The position numbers were made by a program, and so were the translations under genes. Below are positions 8,034-15,219 of a stretch of DNA of 20,803 bases, one piece after another. The stretch's first letter is position 1. Each line of letters starts with the position of its first letter. The notes under the pieces are model-generated. The model was not told the DNA's origin. It did no database searches and saw nothing but the letters and a program-made list of their open reading frames with translations. Origin of the DNA: Sulfurovum sp. (lineage in GTDB: Bacteria; Campylobacterota; Campylobacteria; Campylobacterales; Sulfurovaceae); contig JALSTF010000039.1 in NCBI GenBank assembly GCA_026983895.1, positions 1-20,803 on the forward strand, written 5' to 3'.

Positions 8034-8039
8034 TATAAT
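8034..8039 (+). promoter_or_regulatory. Candidate + strand -10 box
   Basis: TATAAT lies 26 bases before the ATG of a 29-codon reading frame that has a GGAG Shine-Dalgarno sequence. The region is AT-rich, so a chance match is possible. Confidence 0.3.
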
Positions 8040-8065
8040 GAGTATGGTTAAAAATTGGAGTAAGT

Positions 8066-8155
8066 ATGAATAAAAGAGAAGAAAATAAAAAAAAGAAGGC
8101 AGAATCTAGTTTAAACCAGATTCTGCAAGTTACAACATTAAGAAGTGATTCTTAG
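8066..8155 (+). CDS. Possible 29-residue peptide overlapping the porin terminator
   Basis: This small open frame begins MNKREENKKKKAESS and ends LRSDS. It has a GGAG ribosome binding site with 5-base spacing and a TATAAT upstream, so the start signals are good. However, its Lys-rich start is encoded by the A-tract that is the T-tract of the porin terminator on the other strand. Its middle lies in the terminator palindrome, and its end overlaps the porin stop by four bases. It may be a chance frame. No family is recognised. Confidence 0.2.
   Translation: MNKREENKKKKAESSLNQILQVTTLRSDS
8084..8126 (-). terminator. Rho-independent terminator of the porin gene
   Basis: On the - strand, a 28-base palindrome at 8099-8126 (arms GCAGAATCT and AGATTCTGC, inner GTTTAAAC, one mismatched pair) is followed by CTTCTTTTTTTTATTTTC. 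It lies 25 bases after the porin stop codon. The strong stem and long T-tract make this the clearest terminator in the window. Confidence 0.88.
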
Positions 8156-9609
8156 AAGTCGTAAGAAGCGATCAGACGAAGAACATTGTTTGTATCGTCT
8201 TTACTGTCATTTCCAGCTACATCAGCGAAGAAAGACTGGTTGATCCACATAGCTTTTACACCAATGTCACCATATTGAGTATTAAACTTGGTTCCATAAA
8301 TGAAGTCGAATTCGCTATAGTCATCAGTACTAGCATCTACATCAGACTGTGCATACTGAGCGACAAATTTGCCACCGAGACCTTTGTAAACACCTTTGAT
8401 CTGCCATGTATCAGAATCACCGAAGTGACCATCGATAAAGATCTGGTTAAGAACTTGCTGAGTATAGAGTGGAGATTTAACAGCAGTTCCGAAGTTGGTT
8501 ACTGTCAAAGCATGTACTCTATCATCAATGTCAACACCTGTGTATGCAGCAGATAGAGCAAAGGCACCGAAATGTCCGCCTATTTTAATACCATACGCAG
8601 TTGTGTCATCAAGTTCAGATGCAAGACCAAGAGTCGCAGCATCTGTATCAGCACTAATGAACCCACCTTGTGCACCAAAGTTTACAGGGAAGTCAGCTGT
8701 GCTGTATGCCAAGTCACCCCAAAGTACCATAGCATCAGAATCACTATTATTGATTGCAACACCACCCAAACCTGAAAGATATGAGTTGTTTGTACTGATC
8801 ACACCATTTTTAGCAAATGATGGTGCATAGTAGAATGTACCTGTCAGAGTCAAACCTTCGATAGATTTGTTCTGTGCAGTCAGCATATAAGTACCGTTGT
8901 CACCTACATTTCTCCAGTCAGCGAGGTCACCAGCACCATGGTTGGCAGCTGTACCGGCAGTAATTGCTACGATAGAACCTGCATAAGAGAGAGAACCGTT
9001 CGCTCTGTTTACATAGGCACCGACCAATGTTGTGTCTGGAAGGTCTGTGTTTACAACAAGCAATGCTTCAAATGTGTTTTTGAAGATGTTCCAGCCTTCA
9101 GAGAATGCAAATGGAGAAAGAGACTTTGGAAGCTCTTGACGACCAAGTTTGAATGAGGTATTACCGAAACCATATGTCAAGTATGCCTGGCTGATCCAAG
9201 CACTGCTAAGCATATTGTCAGCATCACCAGGATTTCCATGTACAGAACCGTCTGCAGCACTTTGCATACTTGCAGTCACTACACCCGCATTGACAAGGTT
9301 TAGTGTAGAAAGACCAGTCATTTCAGCACCGAAACCAATACCTGCAATCACATCTTTGTTGTTTACTCTTAATTGAAGACCTGCATCTGCTGCAGAAGAT
9401 TTTCTGTCAAAGAAATCATTGCTGTTTCCAACAACCGGTCCGTTACCAAGTGCATAGTTCTCATGATCCATTGTCTGGTAATATACTTTTGCTGTTCCAC
9501 TCCACTCCCAATTGGAAGTTTCTACTACTGGCGCTGGTACTGGAGCAATGTCCCCACCCGCCATAACTGCTACTGAAGCCACTACTGAAAGTAATAATGC
9601 TTTTTTCAT
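8152..9609 (-). CDS. Outer-membrane porin (Campylobacterota major porin type)
   Basis: The 485-residue precursor has a classical signal peptide (MKKALLLSVVASVAVMA, cleavage probably near residue 17-19) and then a Pro/Val-rich linker. A long series of alternating amphipathic strands typical of a beta barrel follows, and it ends in Phe (LIASYDF), the C-terminal signature read by the BAM machinery. It resembles the OprD-like/major porins of Sulfurovum and relatives, which allow diffusion of small solutes; the substrate is unknown. The frame is open to a TTG at 9672, but that codon is part of the -35 box. ATG 9609 has AAGGAG 7 bases upstream. It is monocistronic, with a consensus promoter and a strong terminator, consistent with very high expression. 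Confidence 0.88.
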   Translation of the reverse strand: MKKALLLSVVASVAVMAGGDIAPVPAPVVETSNWEWSGTAKVYYQTMDHENYALGNGPVVGNSNDFFDRKSSAADAGLQLRVNNKDVIAGIGFGAEMTGLSTLNLVNAGVVTASMQSAADGSVHGNPGDADNMLSSAWISQAYLTYGFGNTSFKLGRQELPKSLSPFAFSEGWNIFKNTFEALLVVNTDLPDTTLVGAYVNRANGSLSYAGSIVAITAGTAANHGAGDLADWRNVGDNGTYMLTAQNKSIEGLTLTGTFYYAPSFAKNGVISTNNSYLSGLGGVAINNSDSDAMVLWGDLAYSTADFPVNFGAQGGFISADTDAATLGLASELDDTTAYGIKIGGHFGAFALSAAYTGVDIDDRVHALTVTNFGTAVKSPLYTQQVLNQIFIDGHFGDSDTWQIKGVYKGLGGKFVAQYAQSDVDASTDDYSEFDFIYGTKFNTQYGDIGVKAMWINQSFFADVAGNDSKDDTNNVLRLIASYDF

Positions 9610-9642
9610 TGTAATCTCCTTGATTTTTTGAATACAAAACGT

Positions 9643-9672
9643 ATTATAGCGTATTATATTTATAAATGTCAA
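9643..9672 (-). promoter_or_regulatory. Near-consensus promoter of the porin gene
   Basis: On the - strand TTGACA (9667-9672), an 18-base spacer and TATAAT (9643-9648) precede the porin. A second TATAAT (9653-9658) sits inside the spacer. The predicted start near 9636 gives a leader of about 27 bases. A perfect -35 is unusual in this phylum and fits an abundant protein. Confidence 0.75.
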
Positions 9673-9885
9673 GTTTATTAATAAAAAGTTAATAGCAGTA
9701 AGAAATCGTTATAAAGCCCATATACACGAGGGGTTTTGATGTTTTAAAAATAACTTAAAACTATTTTGAGTCAAAAAATTTAAGAAATAGAGCTGTTTTT
9801 TAAGAAAAGTAAATGATTTTTAAACCGATTAGTTTAGAAAAAGAGAATTATACTATCTGATTATGAAATAAAAGGAATTTGTGAG
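9673..9885. other. AT-rich intergenic stretch between porin promoter and tRNA-Phe
   Basis: This stretch contains no convincing reading frame. There is one further TATAAT on the - strand (9847-9852), which could start a longer porin leader or a small RNA, and a weak 6-bp inverted repeat CTATTT/AAATAG (about 9761-9790). I see no strong terminator for the tRNA. Confidence 0.4.
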
Positions 9886-9961
9886 TGGTGGCGCCGGACG
9901 GAATCGAACCGCCGACACATGGATTTTCAATCCATTGCTCTACCAACTGAGCTACGGAGCC
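9886..9961 (-). tRNA. tRNA-Phe (anticodon GAA)
   Basis: A 76-base cloverleaf with encoded CCA end. From the 5' end: acceptor GGCTCCG, D arm GCTC/GAGC, anticodon arm ATGGA-TTGAAAA-TCCAT with GAA anticodon, T arm GGCGG-TTCGATT-CCGTC, acceptor CGGCGCC, discriminator A, CCA. The acceptor stem pairs except at position 4-69, which is U opposite C. All other stems pair (one G.U in the T stem). It lies between murD and the porin on the same strand and has its own -10 box. Confidence 0.95.
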
Positions 9962-9986
9962 ACTGATGTTTTGTTAAGTGGCTGAA

Positions 9987-9992
9987 ATTATA
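9987..9992 (-). promoter_or_regulatory. Candidate -10 box for tRNA-Phe
   Basis: Reads TATAAT on the - strand, 25 bases before the mature tRNA 5' end, and leaves a short leader for RNase P to remove. Confidence 0.5.
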
Positions 9993-10003
9993 ACGGTTTA
10001 ATT

Positions 10004-11305
10004 TTAATCTTTACTTAACTTTTGAACTAATTTTATAAAAATCTCTCCTCTTTGTGCATAGTTCTTGAACTGGTCAAAGCTGGCTGCGGCGGGAGAGAGG
10101 AGGCCAACATCGTTTTCATGCATGTTCTTGTCTATGTGTGTGACGGCATGCTCAAGTGTATCTGCTCCAACGGCATCAATGTTGTGTTCCTTGGCGAGGG
10201 AGAGGAGACGTTCGCTGTTCGCACCAATGCTATATAATGTAAGTGAAACACCTTCCATGGCATCAAAGAACGGATGCAGGTCCACCCCTTTGTCATCCCC
10301 TCCGGCAATGAGATGAATGTGGTGTTCACTGTATGCTTTGATGGCTTGGATGGCTGCATCCACATTGGTAGCTTTGGAATCATTGACCCAGAGTCTGCCT
10401 TTAGCATCATGGAACTCCTGTTGGCGGTTGAGATCCATTTTGAAAGTATTGATACGGGCATAATCCACTTCATCGAAAAGAACTCGGGTCACTGACAGTG
10501 CCAGCATGGCATCTTCAAGAAAGGCTGCTTTGAAGTGTATATGTTGTGGATTGATATTGAAATAGTCTGCCAGAAAAGCAGTTGAGTCGTACTCTACGAC
10601 AAAGGCATCGGTCCTGGGCAGGTTCAGGCCTTTGGGTACCAATGCCAGTTCACCTTCCTTCATCGTCAGCAGAGGACGAAGTTTGTCCTCGGTATAGACT
10701 GCTTCCGAACCGTGCCAGTCCAGGTGGTCCGGGGTAATGGGGAGCAGCAGGTAGATATTGGGTGATGCAGTTTGGGTATAGTGCAGGGTGTAGGAACTGG
10801 TTTCCAGCACCCAGATAGGCGCAGTAGGATCAAGATCGGCAAGAGGTATGCCGATATTGCCGCCGCTGAGGGCTCCTCTGTGTGCAAGGAGGTGGGTAAG
10901 CATCTGCGTGGTGGTGGTCTTGCCGTTGGTGCCGGATATCCAAATAGTGAAAGGCATCTGCTTTTCAAGTGAGGAGTGATGGTCCGCATGGCTTTGTAAT
11001 GCTTGTATATGAGAGAAGAAAAGACTCCCTGCTCCCTGCTCCCTGCTCCCTAAAATATAGTCGTATTCACTTAAGAGGTGTTTTGCTTTTTGGATGAGAG
11101 GATGATCCGGTTTAAGGCTTGGCGTGGTGACTTCCAGTGCGCTTTTGTCAGGGGCGAAGAGCGCCGAGGGGAGGATCTTGTTGCCCTCTTCATCGGTATA
11201 GGGCTCTTTGGTGTTGTCATCGTAGAAGGTACAGCCTCCACCAAGTTTTTTGGCGATCGCTTTGGTTGTTAATCCGTAACCGAAGAGTGTTGGTTTTTTT
11301 ATCAT
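10004..11305 (-). CDS. murD: UDP-N-acetylmuramoylalanine--D-glutamate ligase
   Basis: Cytoplasmic ligase adding D-glutamate to UDP-MurNAc-L-Ala with ATP. The 433 residues show an N-terminal Rossmann-like domain (FGYGLTTKAIAKKLG, 8-22), the ATP-binding loop SGTNGKTTTTQM (124-135), the central LETSSYTL and PDHLDWHGS motifs, NDSKATNVDAA and GGDDKGVD, and the ending LLSPAAASFDQFKNYAQRGEIF. ATG 11305 has GGAG 6 bases upstream; the longer frame to 11413 overlaps mraY and is rejected. Residues about 84-116, between SEYDY and MPFTIWISGTNGK, look like extra sequence compared with Campylobacter MurD as I recall it, and contain a 7-bp tandem repeat in the DNA. It follows mraY by 20 bases, so the two form an operon. 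Confidence 0.95.
   Translation of the reverse strand: MIKKPTLFGYGLTTKAIAKKLGGGCTFYDDNTKEPYTDEEGNKILPSALFAPDKSALEVTTPSLKPDHPLIQKAKHLLSEYDYILGSREQGAGSLFFSHIQALQSHADHHSSLEKQMPFTIWISGTNGKTTTTQMLTHLLAHRGALSGGNIGIPLADLDPTAPIWVLETSSYTLHYTQTASPNIYLLLPITPDHLDWHGSEAVYTEDKLRPLLTMKEGELALVPKGLNLPRTDAFVVEYDSTAFLADYFNINPQHIHFKAAFLEDAMLALSVTRVLFDEVDYARINTFKMDLNRQQEFHDAKGRLWVNDSKATNVDAAIQAIKAYSEHHIHLIAGGDDKGVDLHPFFDAMEGVSLTLYSIGANSERLLSLAKEHNIDAVGADTLEHAVTHIDKNMHENDVGLLSPAAASFDQFKNYAQRGEIFIKLVQKLSKD
11025..11051. repeat. Heptanucleotide tandem repeat inside murD
   Basis: The + strand unit CTCCCTG is repeated 3.9 times without error. In the murD frame it encodes GSREQGAGS. As the unit is 7 bases, a change of one copy would shift the frame. 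Confidence 0.9.
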
Positions 11306-11315
11306 GTTGTTCTCC

Positions 11316-11326
11316 GTAGGGTGGAC
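11316..11326 (+). repeat. Possible half copy of the 25-bp hairpin repeat
   Basis: GTAGGGTGGAC between mraY and murD matches the left half of the hairpin repeat seen at 4660, 5570 and 5651. The right half is absent. With only about 9 matching bases this could be chance. Confidence 0.25.
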
Positions 11327-12384
11327 TATCTGAATTTGAAACTGATCAGCGCAAGTACGTTCGTGATAAAGGCGATCATCCAGAAACGGATGATGATCTT
11401 GTTCTCTGCCCACTCTTTGAGTTCGAAATGGTGATGCAGAGGAGCCATGAGGAAGATCCGTTTTTTGCGCAGTTTGTAACTGCCGACCTGCAAAATGACG
11501 GAAACTGTTTCCATAACGAAGACAAAGCCGATAAGGATGAGCAGAATTTCACTTTTTCCCAAGATGGCGAGGTAAGCCAAAAATCCGCCTATGGAGAGAC
11601 TTCCTGTATCACCCATGAAGATCTCGGCGGGATAGCAGTTGTACCAGAGAAACCCCATGAGGGCACCCGCAAGGGCAGAGGCAAGGACGAGGACTTCCCC
11701 CACGCCATTGACATGGGGTACAAGCAGATAGTGACTGAATGTGGCATGCCCTGTCACATAGACAATGAGTCCGAGAGAGACAAGAGAGATGATGGATGGT
11801 ACGGTTGCCAGGCCGTCCAGGCCATCCGTGAGATTCACAGCATTGGTCACTGCAAGGAACATCAATACCCAGAAGGGGATCGCGAACCAGCCCATATCAA
11901 AAAGCGGTGTTTTGAGGAACGGAACATAAAGCTCTGTTGGAAACCCGACATAAAGCAGCAGTCCGGTGGAGATAAGTGCAACAATGATCTGCAGGCCCAT
12001 TTTCCCTTTTGGTGTCAAGCCTTCAAGATTGTCTCCGGAGAGGATCTTGCCGATATCATCTTTGAAGCCTACCAGACCAAAGCCCAAAAGAGTGATGAGC
12101 CCACCCCAGACATAAATATTTGCCAAGTCTATCACAATGAATGCAGCAATGAAGGTTGCGGCAAGGAAAACAGCACCGCCCATAGTGGGAGTATGCCCTT
12201 TGTTTGCATGGGCTTCAACATATTTGCTGATGGGTTGGTTGGCATTTTTGGCCCTGGCCCAGACAAGGTATTTCGGCATGAGTATCAGGACAAGCAGAAA
12301 TGCCAGCAGGAAGGCCAAACCTGCACGTACGGAGATATATCCGAAAAGGTGCATATGGAGCAGGGTGTTCAATTCATATAGCAT
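11326..12384 (-). CDS. mraY: Phospho-N-acetylmuramoyl-pentapeptide transferase
   Basis: Inner-membrane enzyme that joins phospho-MurNAc-pentapeptide to undecaprenyl phosphate, making lipid I. The 352-residue protein has about ten hydrophobic segments and the family motifs: HTPTMGG (64-70), the metal-binding Asp pair in GFKDDIGK (D109, D110), NAVNLTDGLDGLA, MGDTGSLSIGG and the cytoplasmic MAPLHHHFE. The ATG at 12384 fits the family N terminus; its ribosome binding site is weak. murD follows on the same strand. The divergent neighbour is gpmI, and the murD-mraY/gpmI-fabG arrangement matches Campylobacter jejuni gene order as I recall it. Confidence 0.97.
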   Translation of the reverse strand: MLYELNTLLHMHLFGYISVRAGLAFLLAFLLVLILMPKYLVWARAKNANQPISKYVEAHANKGHTPTMGGAVFLAATFIAAFIVIDLANIYVWGGLITLLGFGLVGFKDDIGKILSGDNLEGLTPKGKMGLQIIVALISTGLLLYVGFPTELYVPFLKTPLFDMGWFAIPFWVLMFLAVTNAVNLTDGLDGLATVPSIISLVSLGLIVYVTGHATFSHYLLVPHVNGVGEVLVLASALAGALMGFLWYNCYPAEIFMGDTGSLSIGGFLAYLAILGKSEILLILIGFVFVMETVSVILQVGSYKLRKKRIFLMAPLHHHFELKEWAENKIIIRFWMIAFITNVLALISFKFR

Positions 12385-12407
12385 AGGCGACTTTCATTTA
12401 TGGGATT

Positions 12408-12413
12408 AGTATA
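12408..12413 (-). promoter_or_regulatory. Candidate -10 box for mraY-murD
   Basis: Reads TATACT on the - strand, 24 bases before the mraY ATG. It lies in the 95-base gap shared with the divergent gpmI promoter. Confidence 0.4.
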
Positions 12414-12443
12414 ACGCTTTAGGTTTAAACAAGCTTATTTTAC

Positions 12444-12449
12444 TATGAT
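12444..12449 (+). promoter_or_regulatory. Candidate -10 box for gpmI
   Basis: TATGAT 30 bases before the gpmI ATG; about 35 bases separate it from the divergent mraY -10 box. Confidence 0.4.
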
Positions 12450-12479
12450 TTCATAAAAAAGAAGCAGAGACAGAATTTT

Positions 12480-13961
12480 ATGGATATTCAAAAAACAGTG
12501 TTGATCATCACCGATGGTATCGGTTATAAACCCCATAGCGGCTGTAACGCATTCGAGGCAGCAAAAAAGCCTACGTATGACACACTTTTCAAAACTGCAC
12601 CTCATGCCCTTATCTCAACGCACGGATTGAGCGTCGGCCTGCCTGAAGGGCAAATGGGAAATTCCGAAGTGGGGCATATGACCATAGGGTCCGGACGTGT
12701 ATTGTATCAGGATCTTGTCAAAATATCTCTGGCATTGGAAGATGGCAGTATAGAAGAAAATGATGTTCTTAAAACGGTTTTGGAGCAGAGTGACCGTGTG
12801 CATCTGATCGGATTGATGAGTGACGGCGGGGTACATTCGCATATTGAACACACGGTCGGGCTTGCAAAACTGGCCAAAAAGAGAGGGAAGAGGGTCTTTT
12901 TGCATTTGATCACCGATGGAAGGGATGTCAGCCCGACTTCGGCGAAAACCTACCTGGCACAGATCGAAGCACTGTGTGATCAAGATATTTCCATTGCAAC
13001 ACTGGGCGGCCGTTTTTATACGATGGATCGAGACAACCGCTGGGAACGCGTGGAAAAAGGATACCGTGCCATTGCCGAAGCAACACCGAAAACATCCCTT
13101 TCTCCCGAAGCCTATATCGAGGCGAGTTATGCGAAGAAGGAGACGGACGAGTTTATCGAGCCTGTAGCATTTAACGGCTATGAGGGGATGCAGGCGGGAG
13201 ATGCGGTGATCATGACCAACTTCCGTTCCGACAGGGTACGGGAAATTACGACAGCACTGGGCGCGGAGGGCTTTGATGCCTTTGAACGGAAGCGGATCCC
13301 ACTGCATATCGCGACGATGACGCAGTATGATGCAAGTTTCGCTTATCCGGTACTTTTTCCCAAAGAAGCACCGAAAAATACGTTGGCAGAAGTGATTTCC
13401 CGTGCCGGCTTAAGACAACTGCATACGGCAGAGACAGAAAAGTATGCGCATGTCACCTTCTTCCTGAACGGCGGCATCGAAGAGCCGATGATCGGGGAAA
13501 GCCGTGTGCTGATACCAAGTCCGAATGTCAAGACGTATGATATGAAACCGGAAATGTCGGCACCGCAGGTAGGTGAAGCAGTACGTACCGCCATGGATGA
13601 AGCGTACGCGTTCATTGTGGTGAATTTTGCCAACGGAGACATGGTAGGGCATACGGGGAATTACGATGCGGCGAGAGAAGCGGTAGAAGCGGTAGACCGT
13701 GAGCTTGGACAGATCATTGCAAAAGCCAGGGAGGATGGTTATGCCATTGTACTGACGAGTGATCATGGCAACTGTGAAGAGATGTGTGACCTCCAGGGGC
13801 ATGTGCTGACGAACCATACCGTGGGAGAAGTATGGTGTTTCGTACTTGCTCCGGGTGTGGATGAAGTGAGAGACGGCGGATTGAACCATATTGCACCGAC
13901 AGTACTGAAGATCATGGGGCTGAAGATCCCCGAAGAGATGGATGAACCGCTGATTGCATAG
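12480..13961 (+). CDS. gpmI: 2,3-bisphosphoglycerate-independent phosphoglycerate mutase
   Basis: Interconverts 3- and 2-phosphoglycerate without the bisphosphate cofactor, using two metal ions and a phosphoserine. The 493 residues belong to the alkaline phosphatase superfamily: metal-binding ITDGIG (10-15), the phosphorylated Ser62 in MGNSEVGH, DGRDVSP, GRFYTMDRDNRWERV, NFRSDRVREIT, NFANGDMVGHTGN and TSDHGNCEEM. Length is normal for the family. It is transcribed divergently from mraY and followed by the TerB-like gene and fabG. The ribosome binding site is poor (AGCAGAGACAG). Confidence 0.97.
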   Translation: MDIQKTVLIITDGIGYKPHSGCNAFEAAKKPTYDTLFKTAPHALISTHGLSVGLPEGQMGNSEVGHMTIGSGRVLYQDLVKISLALEDGSIEENDVLKTVLEQSDRVHLIGLMSDGGVHSHIEHTVGLAKLAKKRGKRVFLHLITDGRDVSPTSAKTYLAQIEALCDQDISIATLGGRFYTMDRDNRWERVEKGYRAIAEATPKTSLSPEAYIEASYAKKETDEFIEPVAFNGYEGMQAGDAVIMTNFRSDRVREITTALGAEGFDAFERKRIPLHIATMTQYDASFAYPVLFPKEAPKNTLAEVISRAGLRQLHTAETEKYAHVTFFLNGGIEEPMIGESRVLIPSPNVKTYDMKPEMSAPQVGEAVRTAMDEAYAFIVVNFANGDMVGHTGNYDAAREAVEAVDRELGQIIAKAREDGYAIVLTSDHGNCEEMCDLQGHVLTNHTVGEVWCFVLAPGVDEVRDGGLNHIAPTVLKIMGLKIPEEMDEPLIA

Positions 13962-13977
13962 TGCTTCTATATTTTGG

Positions 13978-13983
13978 TACAAT
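13978..13983 (+). promoter_or_regulatory. Candidate -10 box for the TerB-like gene and fabG
   Basis: TACAAT preceded by TTTTGG, 34 bases before the ATG at 14017. It could supply fabG independently of gpmI. Confidence 0.4.
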
Positions 13984-14016
13984 AATAAAGTACGCTTGAA
14001 AGAAGGAGAGATTATC

Positions 14017-14358
14017 ATGGAAAAGAAGATCAAAGAGTCGGTGGGAACGCTGCTGGCACATATCATTAAAGTCGACAAAAGGGATGTGGAGAAAGAAGCA
14101 CCGCTCTTTTGTGAGATCATGGGACAGGATTTCAATTGCGATGAAGAAGAGGCAAAGGCATTTCTGAGGGATATTATGCATAAAGAGTATGATCTCGATG
14201 AACATATTGCAATCATCAACCAGGCATTGTGTGATGACAAACTTTCCAAATTTCATTTGCTTGAGCAGATAAACCATATTATCTATTCAGATGAGATCAG
14301 CGAAGAAGATTATAAAATCTTCGAAGATATCAAGAATAAACTTTTTGAGTGCTCATAA
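14017..14358 (+). CDS. Small acidic TerB-like protein
   Basis: A 113-residue, mostly helical, acidic protein (MEKKIKESVGTLLAHIIKVDKRDVEKEAPLF at the start, described by segment: an amphipathic helix, then VDKRDVEKE). Its pattern of a helix followed by an acidic turn, repeated at VDKRDVEKE and YSDEISEEDY, resembles the TerB/DjlA N-terminal fold. That fold is often metal-binding or membrane-associated. The assignment is by pattern only and the function is unknown. ATG 14017 has AAGGAG 8 bases upstream; the longer frame from 13954 overlaps gpmI. It sits between gpmI and fabG on the same strand, with fabG's ATG 21 bases after its stop, so it is probably co-transcribed with fabG. Confidence 0.75.
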   Translation: MEKKIKESVGTLLAHIIKVDKRDVEKEAPLFCEIMGQDFNCDEEEAKAFLRDIMHKEYDLDEHIAIINQALCDDKLSKFHLLEQINHIIYSDEISEEDYKIFEDIKNKLFECS

Positions 14359-14379
14359 TATATAAGGAGAATGAACAGA

Positions 14380-15123
14380 ATGAAATTTACGGGAAACAAT
14401 GTACTGGTCACAGGTGCAAGCAGAGGGATCGGTGCACAGATCGCCAGAACACTGGCAGAAATGGGACTGAAAGTATGGGTGAATTATAGAAGCGGAGAAG
14501 CTGAAGCGGCTGCGGTCAAAGCGGAGATAGAGGCAAAAGGCGGCAAAGCGGAGACCCTCGGTTTCGATGTGAGTGATGAGGCAGCGTTCGTTGCGGCGGT
14601 CAAAAGCATCGTGGAGACGGATGGCGAACTTTCCTATCTGGTCAATAATGCGGGTATTACCAATGACAAACTGGCGATGCGTATGAAGACGGATGATTTT
14701 ATGTCGGTTATCGAAGCCAATCTCAAATCAACGTTCATCGGGTGTCGCGAAGCGGTCAAGGTCATGGGAAAAAAACGTTTCGGTTCAGTGGTGAACATTG
14801 CCTCCATCGTAGGTGAAACAGGCAATGCGGGGCAGACCAACTATGCGGCGAGCAAAGGCGGGACCATTGCCATGACCAAAAGTTTTGCCATTGAAGCAGC
14901 ACCGAGAAACATCCGCTACAACACGATTACCCCCGGGTTCATTGCGACAGAAATGACTGATGTACTTAAAGAGGAGGTAAAAGATGCTTTCACGGCGAAG
15001 ATCCCTATGGGAAGATTCGGTGAACCCAAAGAAGTGGCTGAAGCGGTTGCTTTCCTGCTTTCAGACCATGCCTCATACATTACCGGAGAAACCCTAAAAG
15101 TAAACGGCGGAATGTTTATGTGA
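14380..15123 (+). CDS. fabG: 3-oxoacyl-[acyl-carrier-protein] reductase
   Basis: NADPH-dependent short-chain dehydrogenase that reduces 3-oxoacyl-ACP in fatty-acid elongation. The 247 residues have the cofactor motif TGASRGIG (11-18), NNAG (89-92), Asn114 and the catalytic Ser142, Tyr155 and Lys159 (NIASIVGETGNAGQTNYAASK). The C-terminal TGETLKVNGGMFM is typical. ATG 14371 lies immediately after the AGGAGA ribosome binding site and cannot use it. ATG 14380 has 9-base spacing and is chosen. The gene is followed by a duplicated hairpin region. Other short-chain dehydrogenases share the fold, but length and sequence fit FabG best. Confidence 0.93.
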   Translation: MKFTGNNVLVTGASRGIGAQIARTLAEMGLKVWVNYRSGEAEAAAVKAEIEAKGGKAETLGFDVSDEAAFVAAVKSIVETDGELSYLVNNAGITNDKLAMRMKTDDFMSVIEANLKSTFIGCREAVKVMGKKRFGSVVNIASIVGETGNAGQTNYAASKGGTIAMTKSFAIEAAPRNIRYNTITPGFIATEMTDVLKEEVKDAFTAKIPMGRFGEPKEVAEAVAFLLSDHASYITGETLKVNGGMFM

Positions 15124-15125
15124 GA

Positions 15126-15169
15126 CCCGTTAAGCAAACGTGAACTGCTTCACGTTTGTAGGGTCGAAA
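15126..15169 (+). repeat. 44-bp direct repeat, copy A
   Basis: Begins CCCGTTAAGC and ends GGTCGAAA, 42/44 identical to copy B 94 bases downstream. It contains a 10-bp perfect hairpin, CAAACGTGAA-ctgc-TTCACGTTTG (15135-15158), just after the fabG stop. Confidence 0.85.
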
Positions 15170-15219
15170 CCGAAGCGGTCGGAATGAGCGGAGCGAATGT
15201 AGCCGCGCAGGCTGGGGAC

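Noticed and set aside
11428..12381. A 317-codon open frame antisense to almost the whole of mraY
   Set aside because: It has a highly polar, low-homology sequence expected when a hydrophobic membrane gene is read on the other strand; mraY motifs leave no doubt which strand is real.
13410..14249. A 279-codon open frame antisense to gpmI and the TerB-like gene
   Set aside because: It crosses two well-supported genes and their intergenic promoter; it shows no recognisable motif.
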